Source: Ahaetulla prasina
Taxonomy: Eukaryota; Chordata; Lepidosauria; Squamata; Colubridae
Assembly: GCF_028640845.1 (NCBI RefSeq)
Contig: NC_080539.1
Span: forward strand, 108,545,054-108,609,053
DNA length: 64,000 nucleotides
Reading direction: 5' to 3'
Position numbers and translations under genes: made by a program. Below are positions 46,148 to 57,973 of this stretch, in pieces; the stretch's first letter is position 1, and each line of letters starts with the position of its first letter. The notes under the pieces are model-generated. The model was given only the letters and a program-made list of their open reading frames with translations, did not search any database and was not told the origin of the DNA.

Positions 46148-47730
46148 AATCCCCTCCCCCCTGTCTTCGGACCAACTGAAATAATGTCATGAGCGCGCGC
46201 TGGGACTGGACATACCCTCCCCGATGGGTTCCCCACCCTCCCCCCCATCCCCTCAACCCAAACCCGTCAGTTCCCACCCTCCCCTTAAAATTCCCATTAA
46301 AACTCCCCTTAAAAAGCCGATTAAAACAGTTAGTTAAAAATCCCCCGAGTCTCCTATTTTTGGCATGCCATCTCTCGGGGTTCCAAAACCCGTCCTCAAG
46401 ATGGGCCCTCGATAATGTGGGGGGCCAAACCCGTGAGAGAGGGGAATCTCGCAGGGCAAGAAGGTCAGCCGCTGTAAATGTCCGCATGATAAGAGTCCGG
46501 CAAGCAGACCCATCCTGGACCTGTCAAGATGATAATTGACACACCAGTAATTCCGGGTGAAAGACAGACGAGAAATAGTTCTTAGGCGGTGGATAAACAA
46601 AACCGCCATGATTCAGTCAGAACACCAACCCCTCGTATCCAATCCCGAGGGGTGGTCTATGGACGAGGGGAGGGGGAAAAGGATGGAGTCCTACAATAGT
46701 CTAGCTAGGATTGTCCAGGACCATCCTCAATTCCTCCAACTGGGGGCCAAAGATCTTCAAAGGGTCCCCTTGCAGCCAGCCCATGGGCGTCCTCCAAGAT
46801 GATAAAAAGGCGCCCACATGGCCCGTGGTCGTCCTTCAAGTTGACAAAGAGGGCGTCCACCGAGCCTGTTAGCGACCGCCAGGCCGAACACCGCCAGGCC
46901 GAAGCACGCGCCCAATGGGCCAAGCCGCTCCACCGACAAGGCATCTCTCTCCCAAAGTCCGGAGGGGGCAAAGGACTCAAAAAAGCCCCCACAGACGGCC
47001 CACAGACGTCCTCTAGGTGATAGGGAGGGCGTCCACTAGGCCCGTGGACAACCTTCAGGGTGGCAAAGAAGGCGACCATCGGACCTCTTCGTGGCCACTA
47101 AGCCAGGCCGCCAGCTGGAGTAGGCCACTCACCCGCCGGGCTTGCTGGGTTATGCCACCGGCCCCGACTACTGAGCCAGTTCACCGGACCCAGCCGCCCA
47201 CCAACAGGCTAGGCCATCGCCAGACCGGTCCAGCCAGGCTGCCGCCACCGCTGCCACTGCCGACAGCACCGCCGCCGCCAGGGGGAGAGAGCTCCAAGGC
47301 TCCTCCCGGAGCAACGCCAGGCCAGGCTGCCGCCGCCACCATCGAAGAACTCGGCCGCTGCCGCTGTCGCCGCTGGAAGAGGCCAGGCTGCCCACACCAC
47401 CGACAACACCGCTATCAAAGGGGAGAAGGCTCTAAGGCCCCTCCCGAAGCAGCGCCGAGACAGGCCGCCGCCGCCGGAAAACCGGCCGCCGCCGCTGGAA
47501 AAGGCCGGGCCGCTACCGCTGCCGCCGTCGACCACACCACCGCTGGAGGGAGAGCACTCCGGGACTCCTCCTGACGGAACCCGGAGCCGCCCCGCCTCAA
47601 TCCACCCATCCTCCGACCTACCGCACTGTCCTCTACCCGGGCGGGGGGTCCAAGCTGTCAAAAAGACACCCCCCTGCCCCGGTCAGGTCCAAAATAGGCC
47701 CGTCGCCGCAACAGCTGTTCAGCGGCGCGG

Positions 47731-47770
47731 CGCCATCTTGGACATGCGCAGACATCTTGGACATGCGCAG
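47731..47770 (-). promoter_or_regulatory. L2-like LINE 5' promoter-like repeat (YY1/NRF1-like)
   Basis: On the minus strand the 20-bp unit ctgcgcatgtccaagatg is present twice in tandem; the inner copy continues as gcgccgcgcc. Ccaagatggcgcc fits the YY1 consensus and tgcgcatg is half of an NRF1 site. It lies at the 5' edge of the element, where an internal promoter would be expected. Function is inferred. Confidence 0.45.
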
Positions 47771-47787
47771 ATTGACCCTACGCAGCT

Positions 47788-47809
47788 CTCCTTCTCTCTC
47801 TCTCCCTCC

Positions 47810-47865
<56 letters not shown>
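47788..47865. repeat. (TC)n(CA)n microsatellite
   Basis: A ctctct run followed by cacaca, directly beyond the 5' end of the LINE. Confidence 0.95.
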
Positions 47866-48181
47866 CATTCTGGTGCTCATTCAGTTTATGGAGATGCTTA
47901 GGACAATGAAACAAGGGAAGAGATTTCTAGAACACCATTGGAGAATGACAAGGAATGAAACTGATCAAGCACAAGGTAGAGTTGCTACTAATACCTTGTG
48001 CTGGTAAACTGGCATTACTTCTCCATTCTTATTGCATGGCCAGATAGTTGTCCATCAGACTGGTTTTGAGTGAACAGTTTATGTACAGACCAGATCAGGA
48101 AGCTGACTTCACAGGAAGAATAGGACTCTACTGGAAAAAAACCTCCCCAAACTGATTGTGCTTTATCTCACCGACACTACC

Positions 48182-48182
<1 letters not shown>

Positions 48183-48237
<55 letters not shown>
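48183..48237. repeat. (CA)n microsatellite
   Basis: About 27 ca units. Confidence 0.96.
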
Positions 48238-48238
<1 letters not shown>

Positions 48239-48290
48239 CTATCCCTATGAACCAGGTAGGACTCCTATTGTCTTGTACAATGGCTTAAGG

Positions 48291-48697
48291 CAGTGTTGGC
48301 GAACCTATGGCACGCACTCCGGAAGTGGCACGCGAAACCGTCCCGTGCCGAATGCGCGGCCTCGCCTGCTCCTTGTCGCATTTGTGCGCTCAAACACACG
48401 CCAGCCAGCTGGCCATCGCAAGCGCAGTGCCGGCAGACTCCAAAAGTGCAGTGGTCTATCACGCATACTCGAACCAGCATCCGGCCTTCCGGGTTGGCGT
48501 TGCACGCATGCACGATGGATTGCCGCACTTCCGGGGTCGCTGGCACCACACGCGTGACAGCCAGCTGGCCGGTGTGCATTTGAGTACACAAATGCGACAG
48601 AAGCTGGTGAGGCCGCACATTCGGCACAGGATGGTTTCGCATGCCATTTTCGGCACGCGGGCCGGCACGCAAGAACATGAAAGGTTTGCCAACACTG
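48291..48697. mobile_element. hAT-like family C, second copy
   Basis: Ends are cagtgttggcgaacctatgg and aggtttgccaacactg. Flanks gcttaagg and ttctaggc each have a central TA but match poorly, so the duplication is eroded or the copy is rearranged. The GC-rich interior produces several overlapping open frames on both strands that are not genes. Confidence 0.75.
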
Positions 48698-50470
48698 TTC
48701 TAGGCATTTGGATGATAAAATCATTTGGATTCATCCTGGATTTTAGCCTTGATGGAGGTCCTGTGGAGTTGACCTATCAGATCTGGCTGGAAGCACAAGC
48801 TCCAGGTTCCATCTATTAGATAATTCTGTGGGACCCAGGAAATGTGCATTTTATTTGGGACACTGTCTGCCCTCTGGGGCAAACCACACAAGATTACAGT
48901 CGCCTCAACCCAATTGGCCTTTTGGAAAACTGTTAAAACCTGACTATTTGATTACATCTTGGGTCCTGAAAGGGACATTATAAAAAGAAGAATAGCATAC
49001 TCTTTATTTATTTTTGTTTTAAGATGCCATAACACTGGTAATTTCCTATTAATAGGCTCTCAGCAGCTTTGGACCCCTTTCAGTTTTTGTCAGCCTTTCT
49101 GTTTGTGATGGGTCAAAACATTGAAGATGGCTGCTGTGACTGGGCAACGAAGATCTGCCTCTTTTTATGTGCATTTGAAAAATGGCAAGTTTAGTCATGG
49201 CTGCCATCTTGGCTGTTTTGATCCCTTCCCTTATGTCTCTGGAGTCTAGACCTCATTGTTTCTGTATCTAGTTGCTCTGAATACCATAGGCTTCCTGTGG
49301 CTCTCTGAGTTCCAATTTTCTATGTCACTATGATGATAGTTCAAGAGGAACAAAGATGATATTTTTACATTTAATGGCTTCCTACACTTTTTTCCAATAA
49401 AAAATATATATATCTTTCTAGGCAGCTTCCAAGTCAGTGAGGTATGTACAGTAATAAAAAGCTCAGTAATCTAATAATAATTTTACTGAAATGTGTACCT
49501 CAAATAAGATGAAAATAAGGAATGTGTTTGATAAATCTAAGCATGCCTTCATAAAAATTTATTAGTTGTATTCTGTTCTTTATTCGTAAAAAAATAATGT
49601 AATCTCTCTCTTTCTCTCTTTTAAATCTGTTTCAATTTGCACTGTTTTTATATTAACATAGCTGGGCCTCCCCGAAGCAAAATTCTATACCTGGTTATAG
49701 ATAAGAGTCAACTATTGCTTAATTGCTATATAGAAATGCACAGCTTCTTTTTTAAAAAGCTCTCTTCTCTTCTTTTTTATGTTTTTACCAATAATACTAT
49801 TCTGTATCCCTTCCGGGCATCTTTTTAATTTTACAATGCAAGCTAACTCTCATTTGTCAAATGTCTTGAGGCCTATAGCTATATCAGTTAACTTTATCTG
49901 AATGTTCATTTAAGCCAGTTTCAGTCACATTCATTTTATTATCAGATCTTTTTACATCTGTTCTTAATTCCCTAAAGGAAATATCTCTTTGATTTTATAC
50001 AGACAAGTCTCTCATACTGGCATCCCATTTGCTATAGTCTGTCCTGCCTTTGCTAGATTACATTTATTTAAGAACTTCACAAACATTCCTGTCATTTGTT
50101 AAGCCATATTTCTCTCAGGAACATATTCCTGTTCTGGGTAACTGGCTGTCAGTCACCACTTTTGTACTACAACAGATTCTTTTTTTAAAAAAATCCATTT
50201 TATAAATGCATGTATTATTTAATGTACATAGCCACACGTTCACCAGGAACTCAATATACTTGGTTGCTTAATAGAACACTTAGAATTGGTAGAAGTGACT
50301 GTATTCAAGGGAATACAAAGGTCCTGTTATTTTTTTAATCAAGACTTCTCATCCACCATGGGAACGCCAGCAGTACTTTTTGTCTTTAATTCCAAAATGG
50401 CTTGGGTTATTTAATCCTTATGATTTATATTGATATTGATTGTTCCCGATTGCTTATTTGTACCCTATGA
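48698..50470. other. no recognised feature
   Basis: AT-rich, without a gene, RNA or identified repeat. Confidence 0.5.
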
Positions 50471-50474
50471 TTAT

Positions 50475-50615
50475 CATTAAGTGTTGTAAATGTTGTACCT
50501 TGATGAAGATATCTTTTTTTTATGTACTCTGAGAACGTATGCACCAAGACAAATTCCTTGTGTGTCCAATCACACTTGGCCAATAAAAAATTCTATTCTG
50601 TTCTATTCTATACTG
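50475..50615 (+). mobile_element. Rex1-like LINE 3' end
   Basis: Reads gtaaatgttgtaccttgatg, caccaagacaaattccttgt and tcacacttggccaataaaaa, then attctattctgttctattc. This is the reverse complement of the tail at 40533-40660. Confidence 0.75.
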
Positions 50616-50702
50616 CTGCAAATGACTCATCCTGTTTGCTGTCCCATGCACATGATAATCATGTTAAGACTCAAAAGAACCAGCTATAGAAACCATTCAG
50701 TC

Positions 50703-50954
50703 CAGCGGTGGGTTTCACAAATTCTTACCATAGGTTTGCCACACGTGCACTCGCTCTCTTCTCACACGTGTGTGCCTTTTGCACATGTGCCTGGCCTTCT
50801 GCGCATGCGCTTTGCTCACATGTGCACCTTCCACGCACGTGCCCGGCCTCAAAAACATGGCTAAATAGGACAGCATTACATCAGGGCGGGTGGGCCCTCA
50901 GTCGCCGCTACCGATTTGCCCGAACCATTACAAACCAGCTGAATACCACCTCTG
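50703..50954. mobile_element. hAT-like family B
   Basis: Starts cagcggtgggtttcac and ends tgaataccacctctg, with a perfect 8-bp duplication attcagtc. Confidence 0.88.
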
Positions 50955-52453
50955 ATTCAGTCTTTCTTTCATTCAAGGGCCCAATCTTTCAGCAAAATTA
51001 CTGCATCGTTTTATTGTCAGAAGATGCTCTAGCATTACATTCCTTACATAGGTTGCTATTATCAGAATGTAAGATTGAATTGAGTCCATCTAGTCCAGCA
51101 TTCTGTAGATTAGGCTAATTAGATTCTTACCAGCATAGACTGATCTCCTCTTCCAGCTGGGCTCCACAACATCAAATCCTTTAGGCATGCCTTCTGAGAT
51201 TTAAGAATTTAATGGCAACATTAAGATTAAGTTTAGACATCACTGATAAACCGTTTACCCACACCTAATGGCAGAGAATTCCACAGTATACTATGGGCTT
51301 TCTTTTTGTAATGGGCTGTAAAACAGAAATTAGGAAGAGCTGCAATCTTGGTAATGGTCTGATAAGAGAAATCTGAGCCCAACACAGGAAATGTAATTTG
51401 AGTAAGTGCCTCAGAATCAACTCACCCTAGTTCTCTGAAAGGTAAAGGCATAGAGGAGGGGAAGCACTTTCAGACTTGCAAGGTTGAGATAGTCCAGAGA
51501 CTAAGAAATCAAGACCATGGATAGTGACACTATTTATATTGTAAGGTTACATTAAAAGAATCTTGCAAGACTGAAACTGCTTCCCTTCCTCTCTTGCTTT
51601 TATCTTCCAGAGAGTAGGAAGAGAACACTGCAGCACCCTTCCCACCTAGCTGCATTCATGTAATGCCATAGCACCTATTCCCCTGACTTGATGGACCTTC
51701 TAAAAGGCTTCCCTATTGATTTTGCTTGATCGTGTGATGTTTCCCTTGAATGACTTCCCAGATTCCTCCTCGAAGGTCAGCTCAGGGGAGGATGAGCCCA
51801 TTCCTACCATGTCAGGAACTGAGTTGATTAATGGCTCTGAACAGCCGGTTGAAAAAGAATTGGAGGAGGCTTCAGTGGGAAAAGCTTGCAATAGCAAACA
51901 GCCAGCAAAGAGGAGGAGGAACCGCCTTCTGCATCTGATCTGAAAACACATAGGGCAAAGAAAAGGCAAGAGCAACAGAGATCAGTCAGGCTACTTGAGA
52001 GGAGAAGGCCCCACATGTCTTGATGGCCTGCACTGTAAAGCTGACTATTTATCACAGCAGACAGAGGGAGGTGTTGCTAGGAACAATGTGTTCCTTTTCT
52101 AGCTATGTGTTTGTTTTCTAGCTACGTGTTTTTAGTTATCGTGTTTCCTGCTTCACTCTGGATGAACACCGTGTTTGGAATTAATTAAGCCTTGCAGACT
52201 CTGGAATTTTCTTGCCTCATGAGCTCTCTTGTGTGTGGATTTAACTTTGTGTGGTGGAATTATTTGTGTGAGCAACTTTCAATTGCTTTGTGGACTTAGC
52301 CATGTTGTGGCTAAACTTAATTGAAATTGTTATGAGTCTTGGTAAAGGGAATGGCTGGGGAATATTAATAAACTCACTAAACCAGTTACATGTGTGTGTT
52401 TGAGTGAGTGGGGCAGCACAGTTAGAAGCCGACAAGAAGTCATACCCTGTAGT
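50955..52453. other. mostly unassigned; possible LTR-like stretch at 51730-52420
   Basis: The segment with cagattcctcctcgaaggtc, acidic coding-like sequence and a later aataaactcac resembles LTRs such as 37691-38299 in texture. I found no matching termini or duplication. Confidence 0.25.
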
Positions 52454-52621
52454 CACGTGTGGTCCTCACTTAATGACCCATGATGTCACTTAATGATGGC
52501 AGTGGGGACTGGGGGGGATTGCTGTTGCTAAGTGTTATGGTCATGTGATTTTACACTTTATGACCACATTGCTTAATAATGGGAATTCCTGTCCTGGCTG
52601 TCATTAAGCAAGGACTACCTG
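52454..52621. mobile_element. MITE with cacttaatgac ends
   Basis: Left end cacgtgtggtcctcacttaa and right end cattaagcaaggactacctg are imperfect inverted repeats. No clear target duplication remains. Confidence 0.45.
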
Positions 52622-52655
52622 CATATACATTTCATTGTTCTTTAAAAACTAGATA

Positions 52656-53310
52656 TAACATAACATAACATAACAACAGAGTTGGAAGGGACCTTGGAGG
52701 CCTTCTAGTCCAACCCCCTGCCCAGGCAGGAAACCCTACACCATCTCAGTCAGGTGGTTATCCAACATTTTCTTAAAAATTTCCAGTGTTGGAGCATTCA
52801 CAACTTCTGAAGGCAAGTCGTTCCACTTATTAATTGTTCTAACTGTCAGGAAATTTCTCCTTAGTTCTAAGTTGCTTCTTTCTTTGATCAGTTTCCACCC
52901 ATTGCTTCTTGTTCTACCCTCAGGTGCTTTGGAGAACAGCCCGACTCCCTCTTCTTTGTGGCAACCCCTGAGATATTGGAACTCAGCTATCGTGTCTCCC
53001 CTAGTCCTTCTTTTTGTTAAACTAGACATACCCAGTTCCTGCAACCGTTCTTCATATGTTTTAGCCTCCAGTCCCCTAATCATCTTTGTTGCTCTTCTCT
53101 GCACTCTTTCTAGAGTCTCAACATCTTTTTTACATCGTGGCGACCAAAACTGGATGCAATATTCCAAGTGTGGCCTTATCAAGGCATTATAAAGTGGTAC
53201 TAATACTTCACGTGATCTTGATTCTATCCCTCTGTTTATGCAGCCCAGAACTGTGTTGGCTTTTTTAACAGCTGCTGCACACTGCTGGCTCATATCTAAA
53301 TGGTTATCCA
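52656..53310 (-). mobile_element. CR1-like LINE, RT C-terminus
   Basis: On the minus strand one open frame (53293-52736) reads NTVLGCINRGIESRSREVL, YNALIRPHLEYCIQFWSP, LERVQRRATKMIRGLE and RTINKWNDLPSEVV, the canonical CR1 C-terminus. It ends in the 3' UTR and a (TTATG)n tail at 52656-52675. 5'-truncated. Confidence 0.88.
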
Positions 53311-53408
53311 GCGTTGTGGGGTATCTTAAATAAAAGACATCAACCTACCAGAAATTATGAAGATTGAGGTTACATGCATCTGAATACTACAAAGGAATTG
53401 CATATTTT

Positions 53409-53670
53409 CAGTGGTGGGTTTCAAAAATTTTTACTACCGGATCTGTGGGTGTGGCTTGGTGGGTGTGGCATGGCTTGGTGGGTGTGGCATGGCTTGGTGG
53501 GTGTGGCAGGGGAAGGATAGTGCAAAATCCCCATTTTTTCCCAATCAGCTGGGACTCAGGAGGCAGAGAATAGATGGGGCCCAGGCCAGTCAGAATTTTT
53601 ACTACCTGTTCTCCGAATTACTCAAAATTTCTGCTACCAGTTCTCCAGAACCTGCTGAAACCCCCCTCTG
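53409..53670. mobile_element. hAT-like family B
   Basis: Starts cagtggtgggtttcaaaa and ends tgaaacccccctctg, with a perfect 8-bp duplication catatttt. Interior tandem ggtgggtgtggcatggctt at 53450-53510. Confidence 0.9.
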
Positions 53671-54297
53671 CATATTTTTTAGGAAAGTGCTGAACTGGTT
53701 CTGTAAGAAAGGAAGAATAAAAGATACATTATGTGATCTGTGTAATCTTTTTGTTATGCCACAAAATCATGATTGCAAAATGATACTCTGATTATTTGAC
53801 CACAGTGTATAGTCAATATTACTTAAAAGAAAAAAAGACTGATAGTTTCTGTAATCATTTTTATTTCTAGCCTTGCAATTCCATGAATGTAAAATAAAAT
53901 CAATACTATGCGAGAAACAAAAGGTTTCACGTAATGCTCTGGTTATGGGAGGTGGAAAAAACTATTTTCCCTTCTGAATAGAGATGATTGTGAAAAAAGA
54001 TGCTAAATTGTAGAAGCAAAGTTATGTCAAACTAATTGTGAAAACATTTGTTTTCAGAAACTTGGAATGCTCTGTGACCGAGAACCTTTCCATCTTAAGA
54101 GCATTGCAGCAGAATGTACTTGACTAACTATAAATTTGCATGCCAGTGACATTATAAAACTCTAAACCATGCCATAACCTGTAATTAAGGCTTCACTAAA
54201 TTTCTTTTCTGCACCCTGTTTTTGCAGGAACCAATCCATCCATGCACTTCTTTCTTGCAGTGTTCTTCCTATAAAGCCTAGTAAATGGATGCTATTC

Positions 54298-56450
54298 CCT
54301 TTTTTCCCTCAAGTTTTTTATTTTATTTTACAATATATCCATATCAATGCATGAACAGTGTGGCATTTGGGTATTGTACATTTTTGTACAAATAAAAATA
54401 GTGCTATTAATCATATTTGGTACATTCCTTAAACTTATGCAGTTCTAGTGTTAATACACATATTTGTATTAAATTATAGACTTTCATTATTTAATTATTC
54501 AATGTTTCAATACATTATTCCAATGCCAATCACAATATTGTTTAAACATAGATAATACCACCATTCAATTTCTAATCTTCCCTCTAATTATTACTTTTAT
54601 CTTATTGTATAAAAATGTGTATACTAATATTCACCCTCTATCCCTATTCTAATTTTTAATCATGCCATCATTATATTTAAGAACAAATCCTTTCTATCCT
54701 TCATCTCTTGCCCATTTTAAAACTTTAATTGTTCATTTTTTAACTTGCCTCCCATATTCCTCTCTTGGATCTTTATCCCTATCTGCATCTGTGTCCTGAC
54801 TATTCATTTTAAACATTACTCCCATCTCTATCCTTTTCCATTGTCTAGCTTCCAAAATAACTACCCCTGCTCCTGTCTCCCTTTCAAAAATGTTTTCCTG
54901 CATCTCCAGTTCCCTTTTTAAATCTCTTAAAATGTTTTTCCCTTGGTTTATTTCATCAGTTATTTTGTTTTTGTTGTCTTCTTTTTGTTGTCTTGTTTCG
55001 TTTGCTGGTTAATTGGTTCTGCTTTTTCATCTGTTCTTTCAATTGGCTCCTCCTTTCCCTGGACATCTTGATTACTCATTGTCCTTCGTATAATATTTCC
55101 AGTTTTTCATCCATGCCATGTATTAAGTTCTTAATCTCCTTGTGGTTTCTTATCAGAATGTCCTTGATGTTTTGAAACATTTACGCCATTTCTTCCCAAA
55201 TTTCACTCATTTCCTCCTGATGTAGCATCTTATCTTGTTTTAATAAGTCCCACTCTTGTTCAGTATCCAAAAACCATATATTCAAGCCTAAAGTCATTCC
55301 CCAAAAAGAATTCAATGTTCACAATTTTTGTATTCCATAGTTAATCAACCAGTTCCTTTAGATAATCCCAAAGGCTTTCCAGAATCTCCTTAAATCCCCT
55401 TTATGCGTTCAATCTTGTATCATTGCATTCAGGGGTCTCTTTAATGAAAAAAAATTCCTTATTCTCATATTTAAATCTCCAGTAGTCATGACATAGGTGC
55501 AAAAACATATCCTTGTCAGAATTTTCCAGGATTTAAGAATATGTTATAATTTCCTTTTGTCAGCAGATGGCACTCTCAGTTTAGATTTCAATGTTAACCA
55601 CTTTAATAAGACAAAATATAGAAACAAAGTTAGTTTTTGAGGTAAATAGTTCCAGTATTTTTAAAATGCCTTTCCAGAACAATGCCTGCTCAGTTTAAAA
55701 GTCCAATTTTTTGTATTTTAACAGTTTTTTTCCTTTTCTCCCCTTAATTTTTTCTTTCAATTCTGAAGTTTTTCTCAAAGTGCTTAGTCACTGCTTTAGC
55801 AAATAGTTGTGAGCCTCTTTTTTCCTGGATTATTTCCTTTTAGGATTAGGTTTTAAATAAGAAAGAACCCTCTCACCCAGTTCCAGACACTGTTCATAAC
55901 TCCGTTCCAGGGACACCAGTTTTAGGTGTTCCTTAGCTGCCCCAGCTTCATGGCAGATATCTTTAGGCTGCCTCTTCTCCTCATCGTGGCTGAAACCCCA
56001 GGGTCCAGCAGCAGAGTTGCAACTCTCTGCGGTCTCACAGGGTGCCCCTCTTTGCTTTGCCACCCCTACAGGGCGACTTTGTCTCCTTTCAGAGCCCACC
56101 AACAGTGAGAACTCAACACAGGAGCATGGAAACCTGCTCCTCAGGTCCAATCTCCCTGTGACATCAACCACCAGTTCAACTGATACTCTTCCTGAACTAC
56201 CAGATTTTCTTACCTCATTGCAAGCCCTCACTTTCATTTCTATTCTCCAAAGCATTAATTTAGCATTCTGGATAGCAAAGTGATTTTCTAAAAGAGGATT
56301 TTTGCTGCTCTTCCCCATAACTTTGCTCCTTTAAAGGTTAGTTGTAAAACATAAATTCCAAAGACCATGCACTCTCCATACTCCCAGCAGCCAGATTGCT
56401 CTAAATTTAAGGCCTTCTGTTGAGTTTATAGCAAACAGATTGTGTAGGGA
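54298..56450 (-). mobile_element. probable L1 remnant with an ORF1-like region
   Basis: On the minus strand: a 5' segment with an open frame (56318-55830), a coiled-coil-like stretch (about 55188-55085, NHKEIKNLIHGMDEKLEILY), further charged helical sequence to about 54750, and a 3' UTR-like A/T-rich end. No RT was seen. The termini and target duplication were not resolved. Confidence 0.4.
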
Positions 56451-56764
56451 AGTGGGAGGAAACCACTAGCTTTTATTTACTTTGAAAAATTTCTTGGCAA
56501 ATTCCTTCTCCTTCTCTACCACCACCAATATCTTGGAAAATGAGCCAAGTGAGAGAGAGTTGGGAGTTTTGTGGGTAGTTTGGAGCCCATAAGATGGTTG
56601 TTTTTAGGGCAGGAAGAGAAAAAAGCAAGGGAGACAGATTGGGAGGATTAAAATAATCCCTTGAAAGGTTTATTTTAAAGAGCAGGGATGACAAGGATCT
56701 ATTTTTGCAAGGTGATGTTAAAATCAGATCCTGGAATTGAAAGGTTTTAAGCAAGTGTACCTAA

Positions 56765-56895
56765 AGTATGTTGATGAAGATTCTCAGTTCATCCAGGTAG
56801 AATTGTCTCAAAGTTGAGTTATGGCAACACTCTTGTTTTCTAGTTAGTTTGAAACATTCCACTGCTTATCCAAGTAACTTCTTCAGTCTGAGTAA
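56765..56895 (+). mobile_element. decayed Penelope-like 3' sequence
   Basis: Pieces such as agattctcagttcatccagg and cttcttcagtctgag recall the units at 33848-34040 and 37465-37600, in inverse order. Low identity. Confidence 0.3.
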
Positions 56896-56907
56896 GTTGG
56901 TTAGGGG

Positions 56908-57965
56908 CAGGGGTGAAATCTAAAAATTTTCCCTACCGGTTCTGTGGGTGTGGCTTAATTGGTGGGTGTGGCTTGGTGGTCAGATGACTGGGTGGGCGTG
57001 GCCAATAACAATAAATAATAAGAATAATAAACAAAGTATACAAAACAATGAGGAACCAAAAACCAACTTTCACACTTTACACACACAACTGACTCACACA
57101 CAATGTAAAAGCAGCTGCACTTTACCCAAAATGGCCTCTGCAACATGCAGGAACCTCACACAGCCACAAAAAGCTCAAAAATCAACTTTCACACTTTACA
57201 CACACACACACAGCACAACACACACACAAAATGCCACATACAGCTTTATGAGATTTTGTGTGTTTGTGTAGTTAGAGTGAAACACTACAGAAACACACAA
57301 AATCTCAGAAAGCTGCACAAATATTTTATTATTTTATTTTATTTATATTTTTTAGATCAGGGGTCTCCAACCTTAGTAACTTTAAGGTTTGTGGACCTTC
57401 AATTCCCAGAGTTCCTCAGCCAGCAAAGCAGGCAAATTGAGTTGCTGACTGAGATGGATTTCAGGCAGGCAGCTTCAGTTGTTAGCTGATGCACGGCTTT
57501 CCCAGCTGGAAAGGAGCAGTATAAGGTAAGTGCTTCATCGCAGCCCAGAATCTCTTAAAAGGAGGTTTTCTACAAGCTCTTTGGCTGAAGAGCTTGTAGA
57601 AAACATGTTTTTTAAGGTTCTGGTGATGAGGAACTCAGCTGGGATCGCCAGAGAAGCCTTTTAAAACCTTTTTTTTTACAACCTCTTTGGCCGAAGAGGT
57701 TGTTAAAAAAAAACTTTTATAGGGTTCTGACGATCTCAGCTGAGCTGTGGGATCCTCAAAGGCTTTTTTTTTTAACTTTTAAAGGCATGTTTTCGGTTGA
57801 AGAAAAACTGCTTTTAAAAATAAAAAAACCCCTCTGATGATGGTGCAGCTCAGCCGAGGCAGGAGGCGCGGGGCCAGGGATTTTTGCTACTGGTTCTCTG
57901 AACCACCCACCGCCATCGCTACCGGATTGGGCAAGCCGGTCCGAACTGGGAGCATTTCACCCCTA
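56908..57965. mobile_element. 1.06-kb hAT-like element, GGGGTGAAATC ends
   Basis: Starts caggggtgaaatctaaaa and ends ggagcatttcacccctag region, with a perfect 8-bp duplication gttagggg at 56900-56907 and 57966-57973. The interior has gtgggtgtggctt repeats, CA-rich sequence, a family D end at about 57358-57430 and repeated caacctctttggc/gaagagcttgtag blocks (57570-57710). No transposase recognised. Confidence 0.85.
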
Positions 57966-57973
57966 GTTAGGGG

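Larger units (their letters stand above)
42958..47775 (-). mobile_element. L2/CR1-clade LINE, nearly full length
   Basis: The most complete non-LTR element here. On the minus strand: a GC-rich 5' region (47775-46150), an APE endonuclease, a linker, reverse transcriptase and a 3' end with ccctgagtccttcgggagaa, then an (ATT/ATAA) tail at 42958-42985. It belongs to the same family as 3301-6098 and the tail at 60125-60362. Length of about 4.8 kb fits a complete L2-like element. The coding frame is interrupted a few times, so it is unlikely to be autonomous as written. Confidence 0.9.

Noticed and set aside
46189..47661. Overlapping Ala/Pro/Gly-rich open frames on both strands
   Set aside because: They lie in the GC-rich 5' region of the L2-like LINE and reflect composition, not a gene.
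48265..48819. Several overlapping frames on both strands
   Set aside because: They lie in the GC-rich interior of a hAT-like element and resemble no protein.
49637..49828. Possible exon after aacatag at about 49660
   Set aside because: The short open frame has a weak acceptor, no recognised similarity and no partner exon.
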